From Helicobacteraceae bacterium (GTDB lineage Bacteria > Campylobacterota > Campylobacteria > Campylobacterales > Sulfurimonadaceae), in the NCBI GenBank assembly GCA_015488775.1, contig WFNF01000122.1, positions 1 through 39,627 of the forward strand: a DNA stretch of 39,627 nucleotides, read 5' to 3'. This document shows positions 31,239 through 39,437 of this stretch, one piece after another (the stretch's first letter is position 1; each line of letters starts with the position of its first letter). Made by a program: the position numbers and the translations under genes. Under the pieces are notes generated by a model that had not been told where the DNA came from, made no database searches, and saw nothing but the letters and a program-made list of their open reading frames with translations.

Positions 31239-33575
31239 ATGTTAAAATCACTTTTTGCAGGCGTTTCAGGTTTACAATCTCACCAGATTGCCATGGACGT
31301 TGAATCAAACAATATTGCGAATGTAAATACTATAGGTTTTAAGTACTCTCGTGCTAACTTTTCAGACCTTCTTTCTCAAACAAGCCAAATAGCAACTGCG
31401 CCTCAAGGTGACTTAGGTGGTAAAAATGCTGTTCAAGTTGGTCTTGGTACAACTATTAGTTCTATGACTCGTATTCACTCCCAAGGTTCTGTTCAAAACA
31501 CAGATAAAAATACTGACGTTGCTATTCAAGGTGATGGATTTTTTATAGTAAGTGGAGACTCAGGAAAAACTTTAAAATACACTAGAAGTGGTGATTTTAA
31601 GTTCGATGCAGTAGGTAACTTTGTAGATAACAACGGTTATGTTGTGCAAGGTTGGTTAAGAGATAAAGAGACAGGTAAGGTTGACTCAACCGCACCTATA
31701 ACTCAAATCAACATCCCACCTGGACTTACAACACCTGCAAAAGCAACAACACAAGTTGCTTTAAAAGCAAACCTTAACTCTGGTGATATTGTGCAAAGTT
31801 TTTCAGCTATACGTTCTCTTGATCAGTTTAGAGATGCTGCTGACTTAAATAGAGATGGTATTCTTGATGATAAAGATTCTTTATCAACACCAAGTGCACT
31901 TTATGATAATTTACCTTACGCAGATGGTGATGCAAATGCTACAACAAATCCTGATCGTATAAATGAGAATTCACCTTCACATATCTTTACAAATGATAAG
32001 GGTAAAATTATTGAGCGTGGTGAAAACTTTGGTGTTTTAGTTAACTCTACAGGTCAAAGTTTTAACTTACAAAGTGGAAGTGTTGGTGATCAAGGTCAAG
32101 GTGCTTGGGTAGGTTTTAGATCTGCAAATATCAACCCTGCTGCGGCGGTAACTGTCGGTGCAATAGCTGCTGGTGGTATAACTATAAATGGTATCTCAAC
32201 TGCTGGTGTAGCAGCTGCTGCAAATGCTCCTGCACAAGCTATATCTATCTCTGCTGCTATAAATGCTATAACAACTCAAACAGGTGTTTCTGCTATAGTA
32301 ACTGGTGCTAATGCTGATCAGATACAACTTATAAACGATAACACTACAACATCTAAAAATATATTGGTTGGTGGTGCTTCAAGTGGTAACTTAAACTTAA
32401 GTACACTTACAGATCAACCAATGAAAAAGTTTAGATTTACAGATGGTGGAGTTAACCCTGTTGGTTGGGACGCGGCAACTGGTGGTGGTGCAGTTTCAAC
32501 AGCAGATACATACTACTTTACTACATCTGAAGACTTAAGAGAGGGGATGCAACAACTTTTAAGAAGTCCAGATTTAAGTGAAAATGCACCTCCAAGTGTA
32601 GGTGCTACGGTAGCTTTTGCAAACGATAATGCAACTGTAAAAATAGACTCAACAGGTAAATTTCTAATTGAAAATCCTGGTGGAGCTAACTCTTATGGTT
32701 TAAACATTGGTATAGATTCTCTAGTAGATTCTGGTACAACTGAAAATGTTAGATTTACTCAAATGATGCAAGCGCTTCAAGGTAATCTACCAAGTGGTTC
32801 AACAGGTTCTCGTCAATCTCAAGATATAAATGTTCCTATTCATAGTTCAAGTATAGATGTTTTTGACTCATTAGGTTCAAAACATACTGTTAAAATTGAC
32901 TTTAGAAAAGATACATCAAACCCTACAACTGGTTCATCATGGAAGGTTATGATATCTGTACCAGAACCAGGTGAGATAAATGTAGGTGGTGGAGCGATAG
33001 GTCTTCCTAAAAATATTTTAGAGGGTCAAGTAAGTTTTACAAGTGATGGTGCATTATCTACATTTACACCACCAACTATAACATTTACAGGAAACAATGG
33101 ATCATCACCAAGTCAAAATATCAACTTAGCTGTTGGTACTGCAAACGCTTTTGATGGTTTAACATCTTTTGATTCTAAGTCTGTAACATCAGGTATATCA
33201 CAAGATGGTTTTACTGGTGGAGATTTAGTTGGTATAAGAATTGATCAAAGTGGTACTTTAGTTGGTTCTTTCTCAAACGGTAGAAGTTTTGGTTTAGCAC
33301 AAATATCTATGGCAAAATTTGCAAATAATGAGGGTCTAGCAACTGATGGTGGAAATGTGTACTTACAATCTGCCAACTCAGGAGACCCAATCATAGGAAC
33401 AGCAGCAGGTGGAGGTCGTGGACTTATAAGAAGTTCGGCTCTTGAAGCTTCAAATGTTGATTTATCTAGGTCATTAACTCAACTTATTATCATACAAAGA
33501 GGTTTCCAAGCCAATGGTAAAACCATTACAACTTCTGATCAACTACTTCAAACACTTATTGGACTAAAACAATAA
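31239..33575 (+). CDS. flgE: Flagellar hook protein FlgE
   Basis: The 778-aa protein has the FlgE N-terminal D0 signature (MLKSLFAGVSGLQSHQIAMD, then NNIANVNTIGFKYSRANFSD) and C-terminal DVSRSLTQL-type helix (NVDLSRSLTQLIIIQRGFQA, then TITTSDQLLQTLIGLKQ). The middle is much longer than in enteric FlgE (about 400 aa), with Ala/Thr/Asp-rich inserted domains, including a calcium-loop-like DLNRDGILDD near 205. Large FlgE is normal in Campylobacter and relatives. It polymerises into the hook outside the cell. AAGGA precedes the start; a strong terminator follows. Not in an operon. Confidence 0.97.
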   Translation: MLKSLFAGVSGLQSHQIAMDVESNNIANVNTIGFKYSRANFSDLLSQTSQIATAPQGDLGGKNAVQVGLGTTISSMTRIHSQGSVQNTDKNTDVAIQGDGFFIVSGDSGKTLKYTRSGDFKFDAVGNFVDNNGYVVQGWLRDKETGKVDSTAPITQINIPPGLTTPAKATTQVALKANLNSGDIVQSFSAIRSLDQFRDAADLNRDGILDDKDSLSTPSALYDNLPYADGDANATTNPDRINENSPSHIFTNDKGKIIERGENFGVLVNSTGQSFNLQSGSVGDQGQGAWVGFRSANINPAAAVTVGAIAAGGITINGISTAGVAAAANAPAQAISISAAINAITTQTGVSAIVTGANADQIQLINDNTTTSKNILVGGASSGNLNLSTLTDQPMKKFRFTDGGVNPVGWDAATGGGAVSTADTYYFTTSEDLREGMQQLLRSPDLSENAPPSVGATVAFANDNATVKIDSTGKFLIENPGGANSYGLNIGIDSLVDSGTTENVRFTQMMQALQGNLPSGSTGSRQSQDINVPIHSSSIDVFDSLGSKHTVKIDFRKDTSNPTTGSSWKVMISVPEPGEINVGGGAIGLPKNILEGQVSFTSDGALSTFTPPTITFTGNNGSSPSQNINLAVGTANAFDGLTSFDSKSVTSGISQDGFTGGDLVGIRIDQSGTLVGSFSNGRSFGLAQISMAKFANNEGLATDGGNVYLQSANSGDPIIGTAAGGGRGLIRSSALEASNVDLSRSLTQLIIIQRGFQANGKTITTSDQLLQTLIGLKQ

Positions 33576-33580
33576 ATTTA

Positions 33581-33602
33581 AAAAGGGTTTTAAAACCCTT
33601 TT
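33581..33602. terminator. Terminator after flgE
   Basis: AAAAGGGTTTTAAAACCCTTTT is an uninterrupted 22-bp palindrome, quoted here as arms AAAAGGGTTTT and AAAACCCTTTT, 6 bp after the flgE stop. It is a typical intrinsic terminator. Confidence 0.8.
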
Positions 33603-33630
33603 ACTTCCATCTCTTTAGATATCTATATGT

Positions 33631-33636
33631 TATAAT
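33631..33636 (+). promoter_or_regulatory. -10 element giving a near-leaderless start
   Basis: TATAAT ends 5 nt before the ATG at 33642, with no ribosome binding site between. Transcription should begin at the start codon, as proposed for the response regulator at 16072. No good -35 is present. Confidence 0.4.
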
Positions 33637-33641
33637 ACCAA

Positions 33642-34181
33642 ATGATTATATGCGCAGGAAACAACGAAACTTTCTCTTTTGCTACACCTATGGGTGTTGG
33701 TATGATAGAGACAAGTATAAACTTAACAAGACTATGTTTATTTGATAAGCCAGAATTTTTACTTTTTGTAGGAAGTGCTGGAAGTTACGGTAAACATAAA
33801 ATTTTTGACATTATAGAGTCAAAAACCGCTTCAAACATAGAGCTAGCTTTTTTAGAAAAAAATGCTTATACCCCACTTGAAAATGTAGTTAGTACAAACA
33901 CAAACGGTACTAAAGATATCATTATTAACTCTTCAAATTATATTAGTACAAACAAAGAATTAAGCAATAAATTTAACAACTTTGGTGTTGAACTTGAAAA
34001 TATGGAATTTTTTGCAGTTTTAAAAATAGCTCAAGAGTTTGACATCCCTTGTGGTGGTGTTTTTTGTATAACAAACTATACAGATAAAAATGCTCATCAA
34101 GACTTTTTAAAAAACTCTGCTAAGGCTAAAGAACTACTTGAAGAGTATATACCAAAACGTATAAAGGAGCTTGTTGGATGA
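33642..34181 (+). CDS. Short nucleoside phosphorylase/hydrolase family protein (PNP_UDP_1-like)
   Basis: This 179-aa protein shows the purine-nucleoside phosphorylase/MTA-SAH hydrolase fold: [10 protein letters not shown] (phosphate or base loop), [20 protein letters not shown] (the V-x-N/D-M-E ribose-binding motif) and [18 protein letters not shown], where the family normally has the S/T-D active-site acid. Here that site reads TNYTD. At about 180 aa it is shorter than Pfs (230 aa) and lacks the first strand region. It may be a futalosine- or purine-related hydrolase; the substrate is unclear. It overlaps rlmN by 4 bp (ATGA). Confidence 0.75.
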   Translation: MIICAGNNETFSFATPMGVGMIETSINLTRLCLFDKPEFLLFVGSAGSYGKHKIFDIIESKTASNIELAFLEKNAYTPLENVVSTNTNGTKDIIINSSNYISTNKELSNKFNNFGVELENMEFFAVLKIAQEFDIPCGGVFCITNYTDKNAHQDFLKNSAKAKELLEEYIPKRIKELVG

Positions 34182-35257
34182 AAGATTGTATCTTAAACTA
34201 TACACTTGAAGAGTTAAAAAATGAGGTAAAACCATCATTTAGAGCAAAACAGATATATAACTGGGTTTATGTAAAACAAGTAGATACCTTTGATCAGATG
34301 AAAAATCTTCCAAAAGATTTAAAAGAATCTTTAAATGAAAGATTTTCTCTTAACCCTTTAAAAATTGCAAATAAAGAGTTATCTAGTGATGGAACTATTA
34401 AGTACCTTTTTGAGTTAGAAGATGGAAAAACTGTTGAAACAGTTTGGCTTTTGATGAAAAAAGAGGAAAAAGACTTAGAGGGTAACATTACAAAAGAGGC
34501 AAAATACACTGTATGTGTATCTACTCAAGTTGGATGTAAGGTTGGCTGTAGTTTTTGTTTAACTGCAAAAGGTGGTTTTACAAGAGACTTAAGCGCAGGT
34601 GAGATAGTTGCCCAAATTCTAAGTGTCAAAAAAGACAATAACCATCCTTTTAACAGAGCTTTAAACATAGTTTACATGGGGATGGGTGAACCACTTGATA
34701 ACTTAGATAATCTAACTCAAGCTATAAAAGTTTTTAAAGAGGATGATGGCTTGTCAATTGGTGGTAAGCGTCAAACTGTATCTACAAGTGGACTCAGCTC
34801 TAAGATAGATAAACTTGGTGAGTTAGATTTAGGTGTACATATAGCTATATCTCTACATGCTGTTGATGATGAGCTTAGGAATGAACTTATACCTATGAAC
34901 AAGGCTTTTAACATACAGAGCATTATAGACGCTGTTAAACGCTACCCTATAGATACTAGAAAAAGAGTTATGTTTGAATATCTTGTGATCAAAGGTAAAA
35001 ATGATGATATAGCAAGTGCAAAAAAACTTGTAAAACTTCTACATGGTATAAAAGCAAAAGTAAATCTAATATATTTTAACCCATATCCAGGAACTCCATA
35101 CGATAGACCAAGTAAAAGAAGTATGCTTGAGTTTCAAGAGTATTTAGTTAAACATGGATTACTTTGTACGATTAGAGATTCTAAGGGTATAGATATAAGC
35201 GCTGCTTGTGGTCAACTCAAAGAAAAAGAGCTGGAAAAAGAGTTAGAAAAAGCTTAA
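34178..35257 (+). CDS. rlmN: 23S rRNA/tRNA adenine-C2 methyltransferase RlmN
   Basis: The 359-aa radical SAM enzyme methylates A2503 of 23S rRNA and A37 of some tRNAs. The [4Fe-4S] ligands are C120, C124 and C127 (GCKVGCSFC). [16 protein letters not shown] is the GGEP-type SAM motif, [10 protein letters not shown] follows, and the second catalytic cysteine is in ISAACGQL near the C-terminus. A further cysteine in the methyl-carrying region lies in the last 20 residues. Complete, normal length, translationally coupled to the gene upstream. The C-terminus ends in a short Glu/Lys helix. Confidence 0.96.
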   Translation: MKDCILNYTLEELKNEVKPSFRAKQIYNWVYVKQVDTFDQMKNLPKDLKESLNERFSLNPLKIANKELSSDGTIKYLFELEDGKTVETVWLLMKKEEKDLEGNITKEAKYTVCVSTQVGCKVGCSFCLTAKGGFTRDLSAGEIVAQILSVKKDNNHPFNRALNIVYMGMGEPLDNLDNLTQAIKVFKEDDGLSIGGKRQTVSTSGLSSKIDKLGELDLGVHIAISLHAVDDELRNELIPMNKAFNIQSIIDAVKRYPIDTRKRVMFEYLVIKGKNDDIASAKKLVKLLHGIKAKVNLIYFNPYPGTPYDRPSKRSMLEFQEYLVKHGLLCTIRDSKGIDISAACGQLKEKELEKELEKA

Positions 35258-35301
35258 AATATTACTTTTTTTGCAAATTTTAACATTTTTTGCAAAAGGT
35301 G

Positions 35302-35330
35302 TTGACATTTAAAGTTATTTTGTATATAAT
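35302..35330 (+). promoter_or_regulatory. Consensus sigma-70 promoter of the tRNA cluster
   Basis: TTGACA (35302-35307) and TATAAT (35325-35330) are both perfect, with a 17-bp spacer. They lie 44 bp before tRNA-Pro and probably drive the first four tRNAs. Upstream, TTTTGCAAA/TTTGCAAAA (35269-35297) may be a weak terminator of rlmN. Confidence 0.9.
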
Positions 35331-35374
35331 TCCGGCTCACTAATTCATATTACGTATGGTTTAGCTGAATAGGT

Positions 35375-35452
35375 CGGGGTGTAGCTCAGTATGGTTAGAG
35401 TACCTGGTTTGGGCCCAGGGGGCCGAAGGTTCGAGTCCTTTCACCCCGACCA
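35375..35452 (+). tRNA. tRNA-Pro (TGG)
   Basis: Cloverleaf with acceptor CGGGGTG/CACCCCG, anticodon arm CCTGG-TTTGGGC-CCAGG giving anticodon TGG, T-loop TTCGAGT, and encoded CCA. Confidence 0.95.
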
Positions 35453-35497
35453 CTTTTTTTATAAATATACAATTTGTTTTCATAATTTTTTAGCGAT

Positions 35498-35575
35498 GGT
35501 GGGATTAGCTCAGTTGGTTAGAGCACTGGTTTGTGGTGCCGGGGGTCGCGGGTTCGAATCCCGTATCCCACCCCA
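35498..35575 (+). tRNA. tRNA-His (GTG)
   Basis: Acceptor GTGGGAT/ATCCCAC with the extra 5' G at 35498 and discriminator C typical of tRNA-His. The anticodon loop TTGTGGT gives GTG, the T-loop is TTCGAAT, and CCA is encoded. Confidence 0.95.
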
Positions 35576-35609
35576 TTAATTAAAGAACAAAACATAACTT
35601 ATAAAATAT

Positions 35610-35686
35610 GCGTTCGTGGCTCAACTGGATAGAGCATCGGACTTCGGATCCGAGGGTTGTAGGTTCGATTCCTATCGAGCGTACCA
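35610..35686 (+). tRNA. tRNA-Arg (TCG)
   Basis: Acceptor GCGTTCG/CGAGCGT, anticodon arm TCGGA-CTTCGGA-TCCGA giving anticodon TCG, T-loop TTCGATT, encoded CCA. Confidence 0.95.
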
Positions 35687-35709
35687 CTCTTGTGAGATGA
35701 AACATTTAC

Positions 35710-35786
<77 letters not shown>

Positions 35787-35939
35787 TTTATTTGAAAAAA
35801 GTTATATACGCTTTTTATTTTGAGCTTAAGCTTGATACTGTTACGAAGTGTGTGTTTGTTTTTATCAAGTCAAAGTTTAGATAATCGTTTAAACTTAAAT
35901 TAAGAAGAAATTATGTATAATTCCTTCTCTTAATCACAT

Positions 35940-36024
35940 GCGGATGTGGTGAAATTGGTATACACGCCAGACTTAGGATCTGGTGCCGCAAGGCGTGGAG
36001 GTTCAAGTCCTCTCATCCGCACCA
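35940..36024 (+). tRNA. tRNA-Leu (TAG)
   Basis: Class II tRNA with a long variable arm (TGCCGCAAGGCGT), acceptor GCGGATG/CATCCGC, anticodon loop CTTAGGA giving TAG, and encoded CCA. It is set apart from the other four by 153 bp and has its own TATAAT at 35916-35921. The decayed island begins right at its 3' end. Confidence 0.93.
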
Positions 36025-36153
36025 TTAAATAATTAAATCTCTCAAAACTTCCTTAACAACTTTAAGAAAACTATCTTTATTAAAAATATACCCTATATCT
36101 ACCTTTGGAAAGTAATACTTTACAATTTCACACTTATGTAAAGTGAAATTATT
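36025..36153 (-). pseudogene. Coding-like C-terminal scrap beside tRNA-Leu
   Basis: A minus-strand frame without start codon runs from 36153 to TAA at 36025 (42 codons) and reads protein-like (CEIVKYYFPKVDIGYIFNKD, then SFLKVVKEVLRDLII). It ends 1 bp from the tRNA-Leu CCA. Its family is not recognisable. It may be the tail of an integrated element's gene. The remaining bases to 36240 hold no other gene. Confidence 0.3.
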
Positions 36154-36240
36154 TCACATAAAATCATTGAATAATTAAATAACTCGAAAATTATCACTTT
36201 ATTTTCTAAAATATCTAAATAATATTTATCAAGGATAATA

Positions 36241-36640
36241 ATGGATTTAAATCAAGAATTAGACATCAATCAACAAAGGTATTGATAAAAAGCTTATTAG
36301 TATAAACGAAGAAACAAACTACATAACTTACATACATCAAAAAAAATCTAGAAATTATAAAAACCCTGGAGAACGAGTACAAGCAATAATTTTTTTAAAA
36401 CTTGTACTAGAGTACAATTACCCTGTTGAGCATATAAAACAATTTGTATCAGTTCAGATGGCTAGTGAGAAAAGAGAAGCTGATATTATTATTTACAACG
36501 GCAAGGGGCATTTGTCTCCACATATTGTTGTTGAATGTAAAAAAGAGGAAATTTCAGAACTAGAATTTAAAACAGCCATTGACCAAGGTTTTAGTTATGC
36601 AGTAAGAGAGGGTGCTAAATATGTGATACGGCTACACTAA
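36241..36640 (+). pseudogene. HsdR-N-like restriction nuclease fragment, frameshifted and truncated
   Basis: AAGGA lies 4 nt before ATG 36241. The first 14 codons (MDLNQELDINQQRY) stop at TGA. From 36275 the next frame gives about 121 codons: KLISINEETNYITYIHQKKS, then NPGERVQAIIFLKLVLEYNY and ADIIIYNGKGHLSPHIVVEC. This matches the type I restriction R-subunit N-terminal domain (HSDR_N_2), a PD-(D/E)xK nuclease fold with D in READI and E-x-K in VVECKK. One extra base near 36271 breaks it, and it is cut off after AVREGAKYV by the left end of an IS3-type element. Only the nuclease-like domain remains. Confidence 0.8.
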
Positions 36641-37412
36641 TTCACACAAAGTGCAAAAAACGGATAAAAGAGGCTTTACTGAAGAGACATGGACTTATTG
36701 TTTCAAAAAGAAGAATAGGGAATATTATGAAATCACTTAATCTTGTGCCTAAAATGAGAAAAAAGTTCAAAGTAAATACAACAGATTCAAATCATAATCT
36801 TCCAATTGCTCTAAATATTTTAGATAGAGATTTTTACAGTGGATTAGCAGATACTAAATATGTTGGCGATATCACTTATATCTATACAGCTGAAGGCTGG
36901 CTGTACCTCGCTACTGGGATTGATTTATTCTCTCGAAAAGTTGTTGGCTGGTCAATGGATAATAATATGAGAGTTTCGTTAGTTAATGATGCCTTGGAAA
37001 TGGCAATCAAACGAAGAAAACCTCCTGTTGGTCTTATTTGGCATATGCCCGACCGAAGGGACAAATACTCTTGGGGTACAGATAGAGGTTCTCAGTATGC
37101 CTCACATGCTCATAAAGATTTATTAGAAGAACATTTAATTATTCAAAGTATGAGTCGAAAAGGAAACTGTTGGGACAATGCAGTTGCAGAGAGTTTTTTT
37201 CATTCTTTGAAAACAGAATGTACTAATCATGAAATTTTTAAAACTAGAGCACAAGCTAATCAAAAAATCTTTGAGTATATTGAGGTATTTTACAATAGGC
37301 AGAGGATGCATTCAAGTAATAATTACTTATCACCAGTAGAATATGAAGAAAAATGTTACTAAATGAAATAGGTGCTTAGAATGTTATATTCTTTGTGTGA
37401 TATAGGGTTGAC
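36622..37412. mobile_element. IS3-family element with internal deletion
   Basis: A perfect 10-bp inverted repeat, TCACACAAAG at 36641-36650 and CTTTGTGTGA at 37391-37400, marks the two ends. Beyond it both sides extend outward toward TG/CA-type termini (TGATACGG on the left, GGTTGACA on the right), so boundaries are approximate. Only about 790 bp lie between, against the usual 1.2-1.5 kb, and orfA plus the first part of orfB are missing. It is therefore a non-autonomous derivative. It truncates the HsdR-like gene. Confidence 0.65.
36648..37362 (+). pseudogene. IS3-family transposase OrfB, truncated and frameshifted
   Basis: The first visible part (KKRIKEALLKRHGLIVSKRR) is in one frame; the rest runs from ATG 36727 in another (MKSLNLVPKMRKKFKVNTTD and so on), because of an extra A near 36720. 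The integrase core keeps all three catalytic acids: D in YVGDITYIY, D in TDRGSQYASH and E in NAVAESFFHSLKTE. Just before the second Asp, 11 residues (MPDRRDKYSWG) interrupt the usual GLIWH-TDRGSQYAS, a 33-bp in-frame insertion at 37046-37078. The N-terminal helix-turn-helix region is missing. The protein cannot be a normal transposase. Confidence 0.85.
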
Positions 37413-37502
37413 ATATCAATTAAAGGTGTAGCCGATATTGATATAAATGATAGATATTTGTTTTTTGAAATATAAGAACACTTCATCTGTATAAGGAAAG
37501 TA

Positions 37503-38504
37503 ATGGATATTAATAAATGGATTAAAAAATTGGATGACTTGCTAAAAATAACACTTTTAAATAATCCAAATCATATATATTTGAAGAAACTTAATAGTGG
37601 AGAAAGGCAAGGTTATTTTTTAGCTGTCGAAGAAATAATAGAAACATTTGAGGAAAATGAGCCTATTTATGTTTCGGGTAACCTTAGTGATTTTTTTAAA
37701 TATTTTGAATCCCATACTTTTTATTGTTCACTAGCACAAGAAAAAGTATGTACTCAAACAAATTTTACTTTAGCAACAACTTATTGCTATCTATATTTTC
37801 TAAGTGCGTACAACGTAAAAGAGATAGGTAACATCTCTATTAAAATGGATAAATTAAGCTATCTTTTCTCTTACTTGTTGATTGCAGGTTGGGAAGAAGA
37901 GAGTCAACAAGTGTTTTCTTGGATGATGGATGATATATTGACTAAAGACAGTAGTAAGATGCGCTTTGTGAAAACTGAAGGCATTGGTATTTGGCAAATG
38001 AGTTGGTTCATTATTCGAATTTTAGCTGATCACTACAAATATGAATTAGATGATAGTTATTATCCTGCACTAAAATAAGCAAACGCCAGCGAATGGAATA
38101 TCTATAATGAGAGCATACAGTCCTGGGATAGTGATGACTTAATATGGGTTGACAAACAAGTATATCTGTTGTGTGATATATATGTTATGGATAATGCAAA
38201 AGGTGAAATGCCAGGCAATCAATATTATGAGAGTGTGGCGCGTGTAGTTTATCTCTATCCTAATCATGTTTTATCATGGCTAAAATTGCGTGAGATGAGA
38301 GGGTTAGAAAATCCGAAAGAGTATTCACATAAAATTATGAATATGAAGTTAGTTCAAGGTGTTATTGCATTAGAAACACCACTTGTCAAACCTATGGAAA
38401 TTCCTTATGCAAAAAAACTATTACTGTTTTTAAAAAAGCACTGTCCAAATACTAAGATACCATCGTGGGTTGATTCACTAGACAATAGAACGCACTATGT
38501 ATAA
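37503..38504 (+). pseudogene. 333-codon hypothetical gene with in-frame TAA
   Basis: AAGGA precedes ATG 37503. The frame reads 191 codons to a TAA at 38076-38078, then continues without another stop to TAA at 38502, so it was one protein of about 333 aa. Both halves are rich in Trp/Tyr and acidic residues (IAGWEEESQQVFSWMMDDIL; later SWDSDDLIWVDKQVYLLCDI) with no signal peptide. Size, aromatic content and position recall immunity proteins of polymorphic toxins such as the DUF1910/1911 (PoNi) type, but I cannot confirm it. A 22-codon scrap just upstream (37401-37468; ISIKGVADIDINDRYLFFEI) could be the end of a lost partner gene. Confidence 0.65.
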
Positions 38505-38750
38505 AATATTGATACTATTTTTTCACTGCTAAGCTATACAAATTCTCAAAAAACGGGGTCTATCACTATCACTTTTTTCTCAATCGAGTTTTAGTAAGAA
38601 TACGACTTTAAAAAACAAGGGTGTATAATGTCAGTATTTTTAAAGAAGCCAAATATTTTTTAGCATAAACTCGATTAGGAGTTGACGCAGATAGTACACA
38701 CTGACCCAACTCTTTACCACAAAGCTTTTATTTGAGGTTTAAACTTTACT
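38505..38750. repeat. Gene-free stretch with a 95-bp inverted-repeat unit
   Basis: AATCGAGTTT (38582-38591) and AAACTCGATT (38667-38676) form a 10-bp inverted repeat that encloses 75 bp without coding capacity, including a TATAAT at about 38626. It may be a small MITE-like element. No gene is visible between 38505 and 38808. Confidence 0.35.
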
Positions 38751-38787
38751 TTGACAATAGTATATAATAATAGTATAATAAATACTA
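38751..38787 (+). promoter_or_regulatory. Promoter and operator of the MazEF-like locus
   Basis: TTGACA (38751-38756) and TATAAT (38774-38779) with a 17-bp spacer form a consensus promoter. TAGTAT-AATAA-ATACTA (38771-38787), an inverted repeat, covers the -10, the usual position of a toxin-antitoxin autorepression site. AGGAG follows before the antitoxin ATG. Confidence 0.75.
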
Positions 38788-38808
38788 CTAATAAACTAGG
38801 AGTAAATA

Positions 38809-39060
38809 ATGATAACTATTAGTGCAAGTGACATTATAAAAAAACCCTCATATGTAACCAGACCTACCCAAATCACTCTAATAGAAGATGCAAAAAAGCA
38901 TATAAAACGCAGTGTAGTGCTTCCTTATGAACTGTATGAAAGAGTAAAAGAGAAGATAGAAGATGAAGTCTATATAATGAACAATAAACAAGCGTTATCA
39001 AAAGAGTCTTATGATGAGTTTTTGAGTATAGAGACTGTCAGTGAAGCATTGGTAAAATGA
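38809..39060 (+). CDS. Antitoxin of a MazF/PemK-type pair
   Basis: This 83-aa protein begins MITISASDIIKKPSYVTRPT, and its start resembles Phd/YefM-type or MazE-adjacent antitoxins that bind DNA with the N-terminal half. The C-terminal helix (ELYERVKEKIEDEVYIMNNK and the acidic end) should wrap the toxin. It overlaps the toxin gene by 4 bp (ATGA). The promoter upstream carries an inverted-repeat operator, consistent with autoregulation. I assign it mainly by its position next to an obvious MazF homologue. Confidence 0.8.
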   Translation: MITISASDIIKKPSYVTRPTQITLIEDAKKHIKRSVVLPYELYERVKEKIEDEVYIMNNKQALSKESYDEFLSIETVSEALVK

Positions 39061-39404
39061 AAAGAGCAGAAATTTACCTAGTAAACTTTGGAAAAAAGTA
39101 CAACAGTGAGTTTGGTAAAGTTCGTCCAGCTCTAATCATACAAAATGATGTAGCAAATAGAAACATAGATAAGGTTGCCTTCAAAGGCGTCACCGTGATA
39201 CCCATGTCTACCAATCTTTTCGGTGGTGATTTAAGAGTTCAAGTCAAAAAAAGAGATAAGCTTGAACAAGTAAGCGAACTGTGCGTAAATGAACTGTGTA
39301 CTTTAGATATGAGTAGAATTTTTCTGGATAATTTACTGACGGTATTGACAGATGAAGAGCTAAAAGAACTTGAAGAAAAATTGAAAAGTCATTTAAGTTT
39401 ATAG
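39057..39404 (+). CDS. MazF/PemK-family mRNA interferase toxin
   Basis: The 115-aa toxin has the MazF/PemK signatures: AEIYLVNFGKKYNSEFGKVR, the RPALIIQND motif that carries the active-site Arg, VTVIPMSTN with the Ser/Thr of the catalytic pocket, and ELCTLDMSRI. MazF cleaves mRNA at short sequence sites and is held in check by the antitoxin encoded upstream. Length and sequence are normal, so this pair, unlike the RelE locus at the left edge, looks functional. GGTAAAATG context gives weak independent initiation, so translation is probably coupled. Confidence 0.92.
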   Translation: MKRAEIYLVNFGKKYNSEFGKVRPALIIQNDVANRNIDKVAFKGVTVIPMSTNLFGGDLRVQVKKRDKLEQVSELCVNELCTLDMSRIFLDNLLTVLTDEELKELEEKLKSHLSL

Positions 39405-39410
39405 ATTTCT

Positions 39411-39437
39411 AAAAATCTAGGGGTCAAAACCTAGGAA
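39411..39437. repeat. REP-like sequence next to the RAYT gene
   Basis: AAAAATCTAGGGGTCA (39411-39426) is identical to 875-890 at the other end of the window, followed by AAACCTAGGAATCAG, a degenerate second unit. It directly adjoins the end of a REP-associated tyrosine transposase gene, the usual place for its REP sequences. Confidence 0.6.

Noticed and set aside
35391-35579. 62-codon plus-strand ORF across the tRNA genes
   Set aside because: It is read through tRNA-Pro and tRNA-His; the cloverleafs explain the sequence.
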